Shown: one piece after another, positions 1 through 11,778 of the stretch | How the letters are laid out: the number at the start of each line of letters is the position of its first letter | Numbering within the stretch: the first letter of the stretch is position 1 | NCBI GenBank assembly: GCA_963691705.1 | Contig: OY829542.1 | Location: forward strand, 63,140,427-63,204,426 | DNA: 64,000 nucleotides | Reading direction: 5' to 3' | From: Viola odorata | Lineage: Eukaryota > Streptophyta > Magnoliopsida > Malpighiales > Violaceae | Translations under genes and position numbers: made by a program | The notes under the pieces: model-generated | Databases searched by the model: none | What the model was told of the DNA's origin: nothing | Seen by the model: the letters and a program-made list of their open reading frames with translations, nothing else

Positions 1-1051
1 GACCCTGCCGGTCTGTTTGCACTAGCCCTAACAGCACACACTTCATAAACCAAAGGAAATATACCTAATTTTCCATCAAATGTGCATCTACCATCAGGCG
101 CATACCTAGGCCTAGCTACAGCTGCTAGAAACATAATTTTTGGAATGAAATTAGTGGATTTAAGTTTCCTTACTGGATCATCCTCGTTTGGCAACAGGTA
201 GTATGTTTGTGTCTTCTTTGTCATGTGAAACCACTTCTCGTCGATGTGCACGACATTGGTCATATCTTGGAAACTCTGGTCAGCAGGAGGTGATTGTGGA
301 TCCAGCATTGAAAGGCAGAACTCAATCCTTCTTCATCGATTAGCATCAGTCAAAATAGGCTTGATGGCATTAGAATGCCGCCTGATCTCTCCAGTCTTCA
401 TGCCATTTGACACACACCTCCTGGACACTTTTAGTGCTTTCGAGAGATTCCTCATAGTGGTCCTCTTCCGCAGAGGAATATCCCGGACTTGCTGCCAATC
501 AAAGTCCACCATTTTCCTCCCTGAATTCTTGACTCTGCTCAGGCAAACGTTGTGATTCATACACTCTCGGCCCCGTTTCCACAGCCTCTGGACAGATCGA
601 ATTGAAATGTTGAAGGCGGCTGCGACCTCACCTGTTGTCCCTCTCAGAAGCTTCCCGTTCTCACTCTTCCGCAACAGCATCTCATATGCCGCAACCCTCT
701 CGTCGTGGCATAATTCAATGCGCCGTTTGTTACCCTCATGTTCACCTATAACTCACACACACAAACATACTAACGAAAATGAAAAGGAAATGTATCTTTG
801 ATCATACACAAAAACAGTATTCAACTGAAATATGGAGGACCTTCATCTTCAATGTCCGGGTGAGGCTCAAGGTTTAAGTCTGGAAAGTCCTCGGAATTTC
901 CGCCCGAGTCATGTCGGAGCTCCACGAACTCCTCCTCTCCGACATCTGAGTAACGTTGGTTGTCACCTTGCTGGACTAAGCTTTCAAGATAACCAGCTAT
1001 GTTAGGGTCTCCGCGAAGATTAGAGAAAGCGTTAAAATCAGAAGGCTCCAT
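1..1051 (-). pseudogene. Mariner-like transposase, nonsense-mutated, partial
   Basis: The minus strand encodes a plant mariner-type transposase. An acidic N-terminal piece starts with ATG at 1051 (MEPSDFNAFSN) and ends near 821. After a probable short intron, the main frame begins before 680 with the helix-turn-helix region (GEVAAAFNISIRSVQRLWKRG) and the plant mariner block DIPLRKRTTMRNLSKAL. The frame is broken by a TGA at 333-335 (ILTDANR, stop, RRIEFCLSMLD) and then continues without shift to base 1. That part contains VVHIDEKWFHMTKK, whose Asp should be the first of the catalytic triad, and the later motif KIMFLAAVARPRY. The remaining catalytic residues lie outside the window. One nonsense codon in an otherwise open frame suggests a fairly young inactive copy. 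The intron borders were not resolved. Confidence 0.85.
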
Positions 1052-1555
1052 GGATTGATGTTGGTTTTGTAAACAGTGGATTTTTTAGGGTTTGGGAGAG
1101 CAGGTAGATGGTATGGATTGAGGACAAAAGCTATTTGAACATAAATTGCTTTCCCCATGTTTCCAATCCCAACACAATGGCGGGAGATAAAATTGATGCC
1201 GAAATTTCGTTCCTATTTCTGGAGGGAATGGTTTAAACTTTGAATCATTTGAGAATTTGGGGAAGATAGGAAATGGGGGGAGAATGGAAAATTGGAGCCG
1301 ATGGCTTACCTTCCTTCATACCACTGGTACGCTTTGCCAAGGCCAACCCCAGCCCAGCCGTTTGTAATACTTGGCCCAACTTGCCAAGCCCGGCTTCAAG
1401 CCAACAAATGTCAGAAATAAGCCATGGTTTTGTTGTAAATTGCAAGGGAGGTTAGGGGTAGTATGGTCAAAAACAACCTCGTTTTCTTCCCACCAATCAT
1501 TGCATAAATCCACGTGCTCAGTAGGAAAACGACGTTTATTTCGGACCGGAGGGAG
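1..1555 (-). mobile_element. Mariner-like DNA transposon, 3' part beyond the window
   Basis: The right end is a Stowaway/mariner-type terminal repeat at 1535-1555, ending GGACCGGAGGGAG and followed by the TA expected as target duplication at 1556-1557. A mariner transposase reads away from this end on the minus strand and leaves the window at base 1, so the other end is not visible. About 480 bp of non-coding DNA lies between the terminal repeat and the first transposase codon. The terminal 130 bp resemble the right end of the shorter element at 22055-23184, so the two are related. The element is inactive as seen, because the transposase has an in-frame stop. Confidence 0.85.
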
Positions 1556-1652
1556 TAAGACTTATTCCATATTTATAATTTCCATATTAAAATAAACAAC
1601 TATTTTTATTTTAAGTTTCTAAATTAATAAGACTTATTCCATAAACAACTAA

Positions 1653-2076
1653 GGGTTTTTTAGCTTCTTATCGTGGTGAACGATATCATCGAAGCGATTT
1701 CCAAGGACGGGGGAGAATAACAAGAAAATATGAATTATTTAACTACAGACATTCATATTTGCGAAATGTTATTGAAAGGGTCTTTGGCATTCTCAAAGCT
1801 AGATTTCCTATATTAAAGTCTATTCCGAATTACCCACTTCGACGTCAAAAATTGATACCTATAGTTTGTTGCGCACTTCATAATTTTATTCGGAGCGAAG
1901 ATAGAGCTGATAGATTATTCACTGAATTTGGCGAGGACGGTGTGCAAAACACTGATGAAGACTGAGTTGATGAGATGCAAGAAGGTATACAAGTGAATAT
2001 GTCACAACAACAACAGATGAATGCTGTTAGCGAAGACATTGCAAATGAATTGTGGGCTCATCATAATAATCGTTAG
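1653..2076 (+). pseudogene. PIF-Harbinger (DDE_Tnp4) transposase, C-terminal fragment
   Basis: The frame opens at GFLASYRGERYHRSDF and runs through RNVIERVFGILKARFPILK, the block that holds the last acidic catalytic residue in this family, then VCCALHNFIR. A TGA at 1963-1965 interrupts it. The same frame continues to a natural-looking end (DIANELWAHHNNR) with TAG at 2074-2076, as in plant Harbinger transposases. The N-terminal half, including the first two catalytic aspartates, is absent. The piece is therefore a 5'-truncated, nonsense-mutated pseudogene. No start codon in context is visible. Confidence 0.85.
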
Positions 2077-2520
2077 ATTACGAGGGAGCAACGAGTCAAG
2101 TGGAGTACGTTTGCTATGTAATTTTTTCATCAATTACTATATTAGTAGATTGCTTTTATTTTCATGTAGGAATATGAATTACAATATTTAAATGCAATAT
2201 TAGAAGATTGATGTTATATTTAATAAGTTTCCCCTTTTTAAAATAGCTATTAAATTTTCAAATGATTTCTTCTTTTCATTACAAATATTTTCGGTTTTCC
2301 ACAAAAAATGAAAACGCGCGAAGTAAACACGTTTTCTAATTTTCAGATAAGGAAATTCTTACATTCAGTGCGAAGTAAACGCGTTCTCTAGTTTTTCTGA
2401 TCAGGAAACAAGCGCAAAGTAAACACGTTTTTCAGTTTTCAGAATGAAAAAAAAATTCTCGAAATTCAGAAAAATAGCAAATTTTCAAATTCAGAATTCT
2501 CCTAAGTAAACAGACCCTTA
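1653..2520 (+). mobile_element. PIF-Harbinger element remnant
   Basis: A truncated transposase (1653-2076) is followed by about 440 bp of AT-rich 3' DNA. Subterminal motifs (GCGAAGTAAACACG and variants) recur near 2318, 2369 and 2412. The end reads CAGACCC followed by TTA at 2518-2520, which fits the three-base TTA/TAA target of this superfamily. On the left the coding part begins directly at TAA-GGG, so most of the 5' half is missing. It lies about 100 bp from the mariner-like element's end. A 16-bp direct repeat (TAAGACTTATTCCATA) is at 1556-1571 and 1628-1643 between them. Confidence 0.7.
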
Positions 2521-3120
2521 GTTGTCATAATGACAAAAGTTGACCAAAAAAAGAAAATGGTATAATCTTCACCAACTAACCCAAAAAAAAAGGCAAGTTA
2601 TAAAAATTTAAGAGTTACGGAACCTTAAAAGTTATATAATTCTCAAAGTTACATAACTTTATGTCCAATATTACTTCTTCTTATTTGATTTATATTAGCC
2701 GATAATATATATTTCAATCATATAATGAATTATATTACATAGTATATGAAACTAGTTAATATTGGTGGGTGGTTGTGCTCATGATGATCAATCCACACCA
2801 CAAAATAAAAAAACAAATAAAGTTGAGAGCCTTGGTACCAAAAAAAGAAAATAAATCAATAAATACAATACCAACCGAACAATTATGAAAGAAGAAAGAA
2901 AGAAAATATATCGTGCATGTCATTTTTTACCAAAACAAAATTAACCTTCCATTATTGGTCCCTCGTTTATTATTACTAGTTAAAATATTTTCCTCCACGT
3001 CAAAAAGCTTCACTTTATAAAACCCATTTTCTCTTAGCATTTGTACCACACGTTGTGGGAAATGTCCAATACTTGCTGCTCACTAACCCAGATTTGCCAA
3101 AAATAGGATAATATGATTTA
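2521..3120. other. AT-rich intergenic DNA
   Basis: No coding frame, RNA gene or terminal repeat was recognised. The stretch is AT-rich with A- and T-runs. Confidence 0.6.
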
Positions 3121-3123
3121 GAT

Positions 3124-3320
3124 TAGGGGTGGCAATATGAACACCGTCAATATAACTCGTCCGTTTGTTCAAATTTAGACGGGATATGGACAATATTTTT
3201 TGTCCCATTTAATAAACGAACTGGGTCAGACCCGTCCAGCTATATACATGGACATACGGGACAAACCCAACGGGTTCCCATCTGTCTGTTTATTATTTAA
3301 TTTTTTTAAATAAAAAATTT
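3124..3320 (+). repeat. hAT-like non-autonomous element, left end
   Basis: TAGGGGTGGCAAT at 3126-3138 is a typical hAT-type terminal repeat in plants. It is followed by a segment rich in CCGTC and GACGGG words. A mirrored relative is at about 38130-38397 and ends TTGCCACATCCCTA. The right end of this copy was not found; a T-run begins near 3320. Confidence 0.45.
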
Positions 3321-3549
3321 TCAATTTTTTTTTTTTTTTTTTTAAATATTACCAAAGAATCAAAACATATTTTTTTACTTATATCACTTTCATCCTCTAC
3401 CTATTCTCATAAATTCTATAATGTCCATCACTTATTAACTTAATTACTTTTGACGATTATATTTAAGATATTAGAGTTTGAAAACTATAAAATAATATAA
3501 AATATAGGGGGTTATGAAAAAAATATAGAATAAAAACTTTAGAATTTTG

Positions 3550-4190
3550 AAAGAAAGGCACGGAAGAAGGCTTGAAGAAGAATGCTATAAAATTGCAGAC
3601 AAGACTATTACAAAAGCTTGACCCTACAAGACTTGCTAGTTCTTGGCTGAATGAATAAATGAATATCTACTCTTATATCTATAAATCTATATCCCCAATG
3701 GATGACTAAGATCTATTCGATCTAACGATAGAGATTAAGTGTTCTAGAACATTTTCATAACTCTCCCCTTCTAGACACCTTATGGAAACCTTCCGGAAGT
3801 CTACACACAATTCTTCACGATGTGTTAGACTCCTCTTCAGCCTTCAAGAACCTTCTGGACTCTTCAAGGCTCTTGAGTTCGCATGTGCATGACTTGGTCG
3901 TCCAACCCATGATTTCGTGCATGAGCCAACCCGGATAACCTCTTTCTTCGCGCATGGCACATGCCTCGTGCCCTCTTCCTATTTCGTGGCCTGCGCCTCT
4001 TGACTTGAACGCGTGGCTCGCTCTCATGCACATTCCTCACTCGTTGGCCCTTGTCGTCGAGCCACTCGCGTGCTCCCCTAGCACGCTGGCGCTCCCTCTT
4101 TGCGCAGGGCGTAACACAATGATTGGGGCATTATTTCTTTCTAGCTGCATTTGCCACCTAATCAGCCACTGAATTTGTATTTCTACTAAT
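3550..4190 (-). repeat. Probable LTR-type retrotransposon remnant
   Basis: This segment is more GC-rich and lower in AT-runs than its surroundings. Read on the minus strand it resembles a plant LTR leader: a TATAA-like stretch, then ATTCATTTATTCATTCAGCC and a G/T-rich end. No gag or pol frame is present, and no TG..CA borders or five-base target duplication could be fixed. Short open frames here (for example 3815-4033) have no recognisable domain. Confidence 0.35.
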
Positions 4191-4199
4191 ATTGGCAAA

Positions 4200-5790
4200 A
4201 AACATCCTATTCAAAAGTCTTGTCTTACTCTTCGCTTACTCCCCCCTAGTGTTCTATCTATACTTTTTTGTTACGAGACTAATTACTCAAATTCTAAATG
4301 CGTTCTCATAACATTGCTTTCTTCATTCCTCTTTTTGAATCTATGACCTTAATTATTGACAAACAATTTTATGACCACTTGATCTTATAGTTACTATTTT
4401 TTTCACTTTATCCCAATAGTTTAAGATTATTTATAATATAAAATCTTATAATTTCAGAAAATGTTCACTTCCGCGTTTCATTTGCCACTAAGCTAACAAA
4501 TGACATAAGATGATGATGTACCTTGACACGTCAATAGCCACACCACATCATTAATTACATATTTATTGACATGTCAATTTGGACTCATAAAAAATTATAG
4601 ACATTGATGATGTTGTAGTGAGATTTGTATGTGTCACAGAATTCACTTTAGCATTAAGAGTCAAAATAGAATTATTTTAAAATTATAGGGTATTTTTATT
4701 AATTAGTTTAAACTACCGGGTCAAGATGAAAAAAATTGGTAAATTTCATAATTTTTTTAGTTACTTTTTACCATGTGCCTATCATGAATAAGAAGAACCC
4801 GACTCCATTTTAGGGTGATTACTGTTTGTGCGACTTGCTCATAGACTAATGTTAGACCGACTTGATTCCAAAAGAAAAATGTAACAACAATCATGACGCA
4901 TTAGGACAATGAAAGAAGAAAAACAACTTTTGGGGGCATACTTATACAGGCACGATTCATGAACCCATTGCCACTCTTTCTGTTGGAAAAATCACTACAA
5001 GGGCCAGAAATTTGCGCAGAGTCACAGACAAAAAAGACTTAACTAAAGTGGCAATCCCTTGAAATAGAACGTTGCTAAAACATTATCCGCCACAACTATT
5101 TTGGAAGATTCTAACTTCCATGCCTAAACATTTGACAGAACAGGTTAAAAAAAACAACTCTTTTTACAATTAAATGGTGGCTGTAGTATTAACAGGCTTA
5201 GCCAAAACGGCTAATTAATTTACTAATTTAATACGTGCCTCCTGCTTTCTTGCACATTTTATAAGGTTGGCAGAAGACAAAAGATGTAGATTTGAACTAG
5301 GAATAGTTGGTAGACATCAAACCTAGTATTTCTGTCTCCATTTGTCTTCTCCACAATTTCCAATAGAAAATATCATAGAGTTAAAACAAGAATTGTATTT
5401 GCCACTCACATCCATTTACGACAAGGATTGAGGATTTATAACCTAAGCTACTAACCTAACTTGATACAAGAATTGAAATGATCATCCCACATTCATAATC
5501 AAAAACCACTGCAATTTCTCACATCCTGAAATGCATATTTTGCCTATAAACCTGGTGCTATAAAAGATAGAAGATAACAAAAGAAGAAGTCCTGTATAAA
5601 AATCCACATTTAGGTTCAACAGAAAGAACCATATGTTCATACTAATTCATATTACAGACATGAAAAGGCTGAACCTGGGATCATAATTAAGGTACCTAAA
5701 AAAAAAAGAAAAAAAAAACTTCAAAGTTGCAAGCTCCTTCCATCAAATTGAAGACCCTATTTTGCACAAAATTTAGACCCATTTAACATT
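4200..5790. other. Intergenic DNA downstream of the ROH1-like gene
   Basis: No coding frame of note. The last few hundred bases (about 5500-5810) probably include the 3' untranslated region of the minus-strand gene that ends at 5810. Nothing else was recognised. Confidence 0.5.
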
Positions 5791-5809
5791 TACCAATTCC
5801 CATGTTTTA

Positions 5810-7006
5810 TTACATTAAAGGTTGGTTACCTTTGCCACCATTTTCCAACAAATCAAGAACCTCCGTTCTGCTCCTCACAACCCTATGAAACACCTCTCTA
5901 ACCTGCTGCTGCAATGGCACCAAACCATCCTCCATCCTCCTACAAATCTCCGCCAGCTCCGCCACCTGAGCCGCCACCTCATCCTCCTTCTCCTTCTCCA
6001 CCGGAAACTGGAACCCATCAGCAAATTCAATCAAGCTATGCACCAACTTCTCCATCCTCTGTATCTCCTCCAGCAACCCAGCAGATCCTTTCTTCTCCTT
6101 CCTCTTCCACTCATCCCCAATCTTTTCCTGCAACCCAATCATGCTATGTGCCCAGCTCAAATGCCTTGGGATCTGAAAATGCGATGACAATCCAGTCCTC
6201 TCCTGACAAGGAATTGCAGCCACCAAAGCCCACATCACAATTACCATCACAGAACTCATTATGTAAACAGGCAAAGCCAATCCCGTCGCTTCCCCACCGC
6301 GTGGCGGCACGAGATTAGCATACATGGCCTGAATCTGCTTGGAAGCAGACCAATTCTTGGCGACAACCATTGACAGACTCCTGAAAGAAGCACCATGAGC
6401 TCGATCTTTATGGCCATGACTAATCCCTCTCCTGCCGAAAGACCAAGCTCTCTCCGTAGTCTTATACTGATGATTATTGTCCTTATCATCAACACTTATC
6501 GCAGTCAATAGCGTCCCCAAAGTCTTTCTCGCTCGCTTCACCTGCCCATCACAAAAGGGTCTCTGCTCCAAAGCAGCAACCACCATCTCACCAAATTTCT
6601 GACATTGGCGCACCGAATCAATCCCACCGGACACCGCATTACACAAATCAAGCGCCTTTACGGTGCGTTCCAGGAGCTCCGGCAACAACCGATCCAGGGG
6701 AGGCTTGGCGACTTGAGATGGGTCGCGACCCATGATGAGAACAGCCTTGAATTCCGCCTCGCAACACAGTAAAACATCGACAAGCTTCCTCAGCCAGGAA
6801 ATTGAGAAGAGGGACTCGCCTGGATGATGGTCGGGGTGAACGGGTGTGGGTGGAGTTATCAAATCAGTGAAGCGATCAGCGACGTGTCGCTGGAAAAACT
6901 CTAAATCTTCAAGCTCCTGTTCGTGGGTACCGTCCATGGAAATCACCTGGTTCCGGCGAATACTAATCCGGCCGAGGAACGACTGCTGGTGTTCCGTTGC
7001 AGGCAT
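5810..7006 (-). CDS. ROH1-like / DUF793 (BPS1-related) protein
   Basis: One uninterrupted 398-codon frame begins with ATG at 7006 and needs no intron. The N-terminus (MPATEHQQSFLGRISIRRNQ) and the following HEQELEDLEFFQRHVADRF match, as I remember them, the plant DUF793 family that includes Arabidopsis ROH1 and At1g74450. Length is close to the usual 380-400 residues. A hydrophobic segment (LALPVYIMSSVMVIVMWALV, about residues 243-262) suggests a membrane-associated hairpin or single span. After it comes a charged helical region with likely coiled-coil character (EEIQRMEKLVHSLIEFADGF, then AELAEICRRMEDGLVPLQQQ). ROH1 is known to bind Exo70 exocyst subunits, so a role near the plasma membrane in secretion is plausible but inferred. 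The start is supported by the family's N-terminal motif and by a TATA box about 170 bp upstream. No lesions are seen. Confidence 0.9.
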   Translation of the reverse strand: MPATEHQQSFLGRISIRRNQVISMDGTHEQELEDLEFFQRHVADRFTDLITPPTPVHPDHHPGESLFSISWLRKLVDVLLCCEAEFKAVLIMGRDPSQVAKPPLDRLLPELLERTVKALDLCNAVSGGIDSVRQCQKFGEMVVAALEQRPFCDGQVKRARKTLGTLLTAISVDDKDNNHQYKTTERAWSFGRRGISHGHKDRAHGASFRSLSMVVAKNWSASKQIQAMYANLVPPRGGEATGLALPVYIMSSVMVIVMWALVAAIPCQERTGLSSHFQIPRHLSWAHSMIGLQEKIGDEWKRKEKKGSAGLLEEIQRMEKLVHSLIEFADGFQFPVEKEKEDEVAAQVAELAEICRRMEDGLVPLQQQVREVFHRVVRSRTEVLDLLENGGKGNQPLM

Positions 7007-7177
7007 GGTGATCTCAAGGTGTTTGTAAAAAAGCGTGACAGAAGATGATGATGATAAGGGGATGGAAATTGAAAAACGATGGTGGTAGTGATGATAGCAA
7101 TAATTGTAGAGGAGGAGGAGGTGAGAGAAGAGGATGGAGGCGATTACAAGATAGAGAGAAGGAAGCGGGTGTTAGCG

Positions 7178-7184
7178 TTATATA
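7178..7184 (-). promoter_or_regulatory. Probable TATA box of the ROH1-like gene
   Basis: TATATAA on the minus strand, 172 bp upstream of the ATG at 7006. This spacing leaves a 5' leader of roughly 140 nt, rich in GA/CT runs. It is the best TATA match in the 300 bp upstream region. Confidence 0.55.
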
Positions 7185-7299
7185 CCAGCGAAATGGATGG
7201 GGTTGGTTTTTGTGGCTTGGCTTGGAGACGAGACCATTTCTTCTCCGCCTTCTCGATCACGCTGATTCGGCTCGGCCGAGGTCATAACTGTTAGAGATT

Positions 7300-10200
7300 T
7301 TAGTTTCTTATGCCTATTTTGCCCATTACTCAGCTTTTTTTGTGATTTGTGATAAATCTAAATTTTAATGATTAATTAATTCAAGAAATACTGAGGTAAT
7401 AGAATTTATAGAAAAAGTGTATAACTAAAATTTTACTGGTGAAAAATTGTCTATAAAACATAGTAGTGAAAAATATATTACAAAACTTAAAATATATATG
7501 AATAGGCATTCTTAATTTAAGATATTTAATTAAAATAGTAGCGGGAAAGGATTAAAAAAGAAAATTAAAAGTTCAAGGACTAAAGTGAAAATAAACATAC
7601 AGACAAAAAAGAACAGTACCAATCAGACAGTCACACGTAGACCAGGAGTCATGACTCCCGAAGTCACTCAATCAACGTCCTAAGTTAAACAAGAAAAAAG
7701 TTCTTATAACTTCTAAAAAAGTACGGAGTATGATGCATTATTAATAATACTTTTAAAAAATGATGGTAAACTTTAAAAAAAAAAATTTTTTTTTATAAAA
7801 TGTTTCACTTAACTATCTATAATCTAAAAGCTTACAGTATAAACTAAATAATTACCTAAAAATTAAAATTTTGAAATTTTTAGTGGTTAAATTCAAAATA
7901 AATGGTAAAATAATTTTAAAACATGTAAAATTGAGGAAAAATGCCACTAAAAAATGAAAAAATAATAAGAAAATTATTTTAAAATACTTTAAAAGGAATA
8001 AGTTAAAAAACATTATTTTTTTATATTAAAATCTAGAATATTAGTTACATTTTTTGTCCAAATTTTATAGTTTTTTTTGCTGCTTTTTACTATTTGTTTT
8101 ATATTTTTTAAGTATTTAAAAGTTTAACATTGTAACTTCTAGGAAATTATAAGGCTTATAGAGAACATTTTTAAAATATATGAATTAAATGGAACATTTT
8201 GTAAACTATAAGATTTTTTATGTAGTTTACCCTAAAATAATAATGCAGTAGATAGAGTTTTTATTTTGAATAATACTTGAAATACTAACTATTTTACTAA
8301 TAAAGTTGTAATAACGGATGTGTCAAGATATGATTGAAGTTTATCCCTTTTCTAGTTAGGTTATATAATTATTTTTATTTAAATAAATAACTATAAAGTG
8401 AATGCGAAGATAATACGTATATATTTAGTATAAAAGTTAGTAAAAATATTAGTATCCCTATCACCATTTGTTTCCTTTTTAATTACCATTACTTATATTT
8501 TTCTTACTATTTGGTATTGTCATGATAATTAATAATATTTTTTTTAAAAATTACATAAAAATAACTTTTACATGCATCAACTTAAATAACTTAAAATGAA
8601 AGTTTAATTTTATAAAAATTCGAACTCCTCACTTTTAAAAGATTCCCTAATTCTATTATTGAATCAATATTGTCAATGACTTAAAAAGAGTTTTTTTCCC
8701 AACATTACTTGTGATTCACTAGGATAAAAAAACTATTCCCCGCCCTCAGAAAATGAATTCGTGATCATTTTTTCTTATTTTAAATTCTTTCGTTTTTATC
8801 CCTTCTAATGTTTTGAGAAATTAAAATTAGTGTTGTTTGAGCGTAATTAATAAAATTATTAAAAGTAATTGACTAAAAATATATCAAAAATAGTAATTAA
8901 CCACTATTTTAATTATTGTAAAGTGGATTGCGAGTCTTTTTTTTAGAACATATCGAATATCTTTAAATTGATTTTTTTTACTTGCATAAAGGACACTAAA
9001 AAGAATAATTTTTTTATTATTACTAAATAAAACGAAAGCTTAAAAAGTAGAGAAAGTAAAAGCCTTCTTTGACCGGGTCATAGTATTGTTTTTCGATTCT
9101 CTACTACGCGACTGCACGATCTCCCTTTTACTCCCCCTCCCGAGTTGCATATCGCCGGCCGTCCATCTCAGCATCTGCACCTATTCTGTGATATGATATC
9201 CCAGTTTTCACGGACAAATAATATAGTAGTACTTCTAATATATAAAAATCGTCCAATTAATAAAACTATTACACGTTAAACCAAATTTAAAAAAAATACT
9301 AAATATAGGATTCAAACAATTCAGCAAATTAGTCAACTAAATTTTAATCACTACACAAACTATATTTACGGTACTAAATTAGAATAAAAAAAATAAAAAA
9401 TTTATAAAAATATATTTTACATAAATATTAAATTTTAATTATTAATTTTTTAAAATTACGATTAATTCGATTCGATACTAATTAAATTATTAACTCTTTC
9501 CAACCATCTATTTCTCTACAACTACTGGTTTCCTTGGGTTTTCCAGCCATCTATTTCTCTATAACTCCTCGTTTCCACGAGTCACGATCGCTTGATTGTG
9601 GGTCCTACTTTTATTTATTTCCAGATTCGATCTGAATTCTTCTGTTCTCGCTAGTGACTTTTTCTCCTTGAACAAGCGCGGCATTTGTCACCACCAAAAA
9701 GAAATGATTTAGTTTAGTTCTATAAAAAGTTATTATGCGCACTTCGTATATAAAACATTATCCAATTACTTTATGTGATTCTTGGAGATTTTTTATTTTA
9801 TTTAAATTAATATATTATCCATTTACTATCCAATAATATATGTCTCCTATAAGTATCCATCAAATAGTATCGGTAAATAAATTAAGAGATTCTAATTACA
9901 CTTATATAGTAAATTGTATGATTTTTGATATTTTTAAGTTTAAACTATTTTATATTTGGAAAATTATATCATAATTTTTTTAAAATAAAGTTGATTGACT
10001 ATACAAATTAAATTTCATTTTAATAGTATTAGCCAAAAGTTTTTAATTTATTTAATAAATAGATTTAATGAAAGATAAAGTTTATTAAATTATAATAAAT
10101 TAAAAGCTATTGACACAAAAATCTTCGAGGTATGCAACAACGAATGACACATGATATTGCATGAATAATTAAAGGATCCTAAGTGATTTCTACTCGAATC

Positions 10201-10320
10201 ACCATTAAAATTTCACATTTTTTTAAGGATACACATATATTAAAGTGTATTTTTCTAATAGTATTAAAAATGGGGTAGAGGCAAATGTGTAATTCACTCA
10301 TGTCCATGTATTTGTTATTG
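7300..10320. other. AT-rich intergenic DNA
   Basis: Long A/T-rich stretch without a credible gene. A 43-bp-spaced imperfect direct repeat (CCAACCATCTATTTCTCTA and its variant) starts at 9500 and 9543. A small GC-richer patch lies at about 9060-9190 but has no open frame that I recognise. Confidence 0.55.
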
Positions 10321-10329
10321 TTCCGATTG

Positions 10330-10640
10330 TTCACCTGTCACCTTCACAAGCGTCGAAGAGTGTCTCTGACATAAAAACTCCGACGATTAAGTCAGTAAAT
10401 GTCAAAGCGAGTTACCACACAAGTAACTGATGGCGATTTGGCTAACAATACGTGGGAGTAAAGCTAGAGAGCACAATAATTACTCCGATGCTAAGTGTTT
10501 GGGCTGGTGTTTAATGCGTGATCACATAAGGAGATGTGAGGGTAGTTATAATTTTTCCAAAGAATCAGTTTGGATGGTGGGCACTCAAGTATTTCTGTCT
10601 GATATAACTGTTAGACAATATTAGGCGGTGTTGTATACTT
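10330..10640. repeat. Possible LTR fragment
   Basis: Contains words common in plant LTRs: AACTCCGACGATTAAGTCAG near 10376, and a variant ATTACTCCGATGCTAAGTG near 10480. The 64-codon frame at 10430-10624 has no recognisable domain and I treat it as non-coding. Borders were not found. Confidence 0.35.
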
Positions 10641-10704
10641 TTTGATTGCTCTAGATATAGACATCATGTTCATTTAATATTGAATTGCTAGGTTTAGATA
10701 GATA

Positions 10705-10925
10705 CTCCCTCCGGACTTTATTAATTGATTTTTTAAAATAGTAAAAATTCGTAGGATAACGATCTTTGATCTTATTTTATTCCACATTGTTTCATTTTTA
10801 CTCCTAATTTCTATTCAAATTACCACACCATCATCAAATTGGGTTGATGCATAATTTTTTTTTGTCATTTGCATAAAATATATGTTTTAGAATGTATAAA
10901 ATGACAAATTATTAAAGAGAGGGGG
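10705..10925 (+). repeat. Stowaway MITE, family A copy 1
   Basis: Begins CTCCCTCCGG, ends GAGAGGGGG, and is flanked by TA at 10703-10704 and 10926-10927. The interior shares a block (ACCACACCATCATCAAATTG then TTGATGCAT and TTTGCATAAAATATAT) with the copies at 13720, 44372 and 61478. No coding capacity. Confidence 0.8.
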
Positions 10926-11067
10926 TAACATTTTAGAGCTACCGGGTCGATGGAAGGTTATCGTTACGACTGTTAACTGTCCGGTAAATAAATGAGACAA
11001 AATATATGGACGTTACTCGAGGCTACCAGGGAGACCGACAAGTGTGCTCACTCGTTCCTCTAAACTA

Positions 11068-11325
11068 CTCCCTCCTTCCCCAATTAAATGTCTCTCACAT
11101 CTCAATATTCAGTAGGGAACGCATATCGAGGAGGCCGGATGAGGTACTATTTGACCCCAAAAAATTCCGTACTTTTTTTCGAACGTACGTTAATCCTTAA
11201 CATACTTCCGAGAAAAAATTCGGGGCAAAATTGTCTCAAATAGTGACTGTTCCGGCCGTCTTAAGGTACGTTCCGAAACAGTAAAAGCAAAAGCTAAAAC
11301 GACGTTTAATTGGGGAAGGAGGGAG
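11068..11325. repeat. Stowaway MITE, family B copy 1, intact
   Basis: A 258-bp element with near-perfect terminal inverted repeats of about 25 bp. The left begins CTCCCTCCTTCCCC, the right ends GGGGAAGGAGGGAG, and about 24 of 25 positions pair. It is flanked by TA at 11066-11067 and 11326-11327. The interior has a stretch found inverted at 62359-62455. The 64-codon frame across the left end is not a gene. Confidence 0.9.
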
Positions 11326-11778
11326 TATCTTGCACCACTTGGATGTTCTCAATGGGCCAGTTGTGGGTCCATGCTAGGCCATGCTTGACCGAAAATGAGA
11401 ATGATATCCCAATGCTATTTAATTAATGTTATCACTTTCAGATTTTCCCCATTAATTATACATACTTCCAAATTGAGGTTTGTAAAAGAAAATCCAAATA
11501 CTCCTAATATTTGTAGGATAAACAATTTGATGCGACTTGATTTTTTCTGCAAACCACTCCTCCAAGGTTCTAATGTTTGTTCGTGCGAAAAATCTTACCT
11601 TGTAGCGTGTATTATTATCATAGCTTGACCCGAATTTGAAGTTGTGGGCGGGGAGAAAGATGTGGAGGAAGAGCAAAATGGCTGCCAAAACAGGTTCCAC
11701 TTGCCAACTATTTCTAGATTTATGGGATCTTACTGCCGGCACACGGCCTACCTAACACAACTCCGGGAAAACTACTAA

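Noticed and set aside
5822..6318. Proline- and histidine-rich plus frames
   Set aside because: Antisense shadows of the ROH1-like coding sequence.
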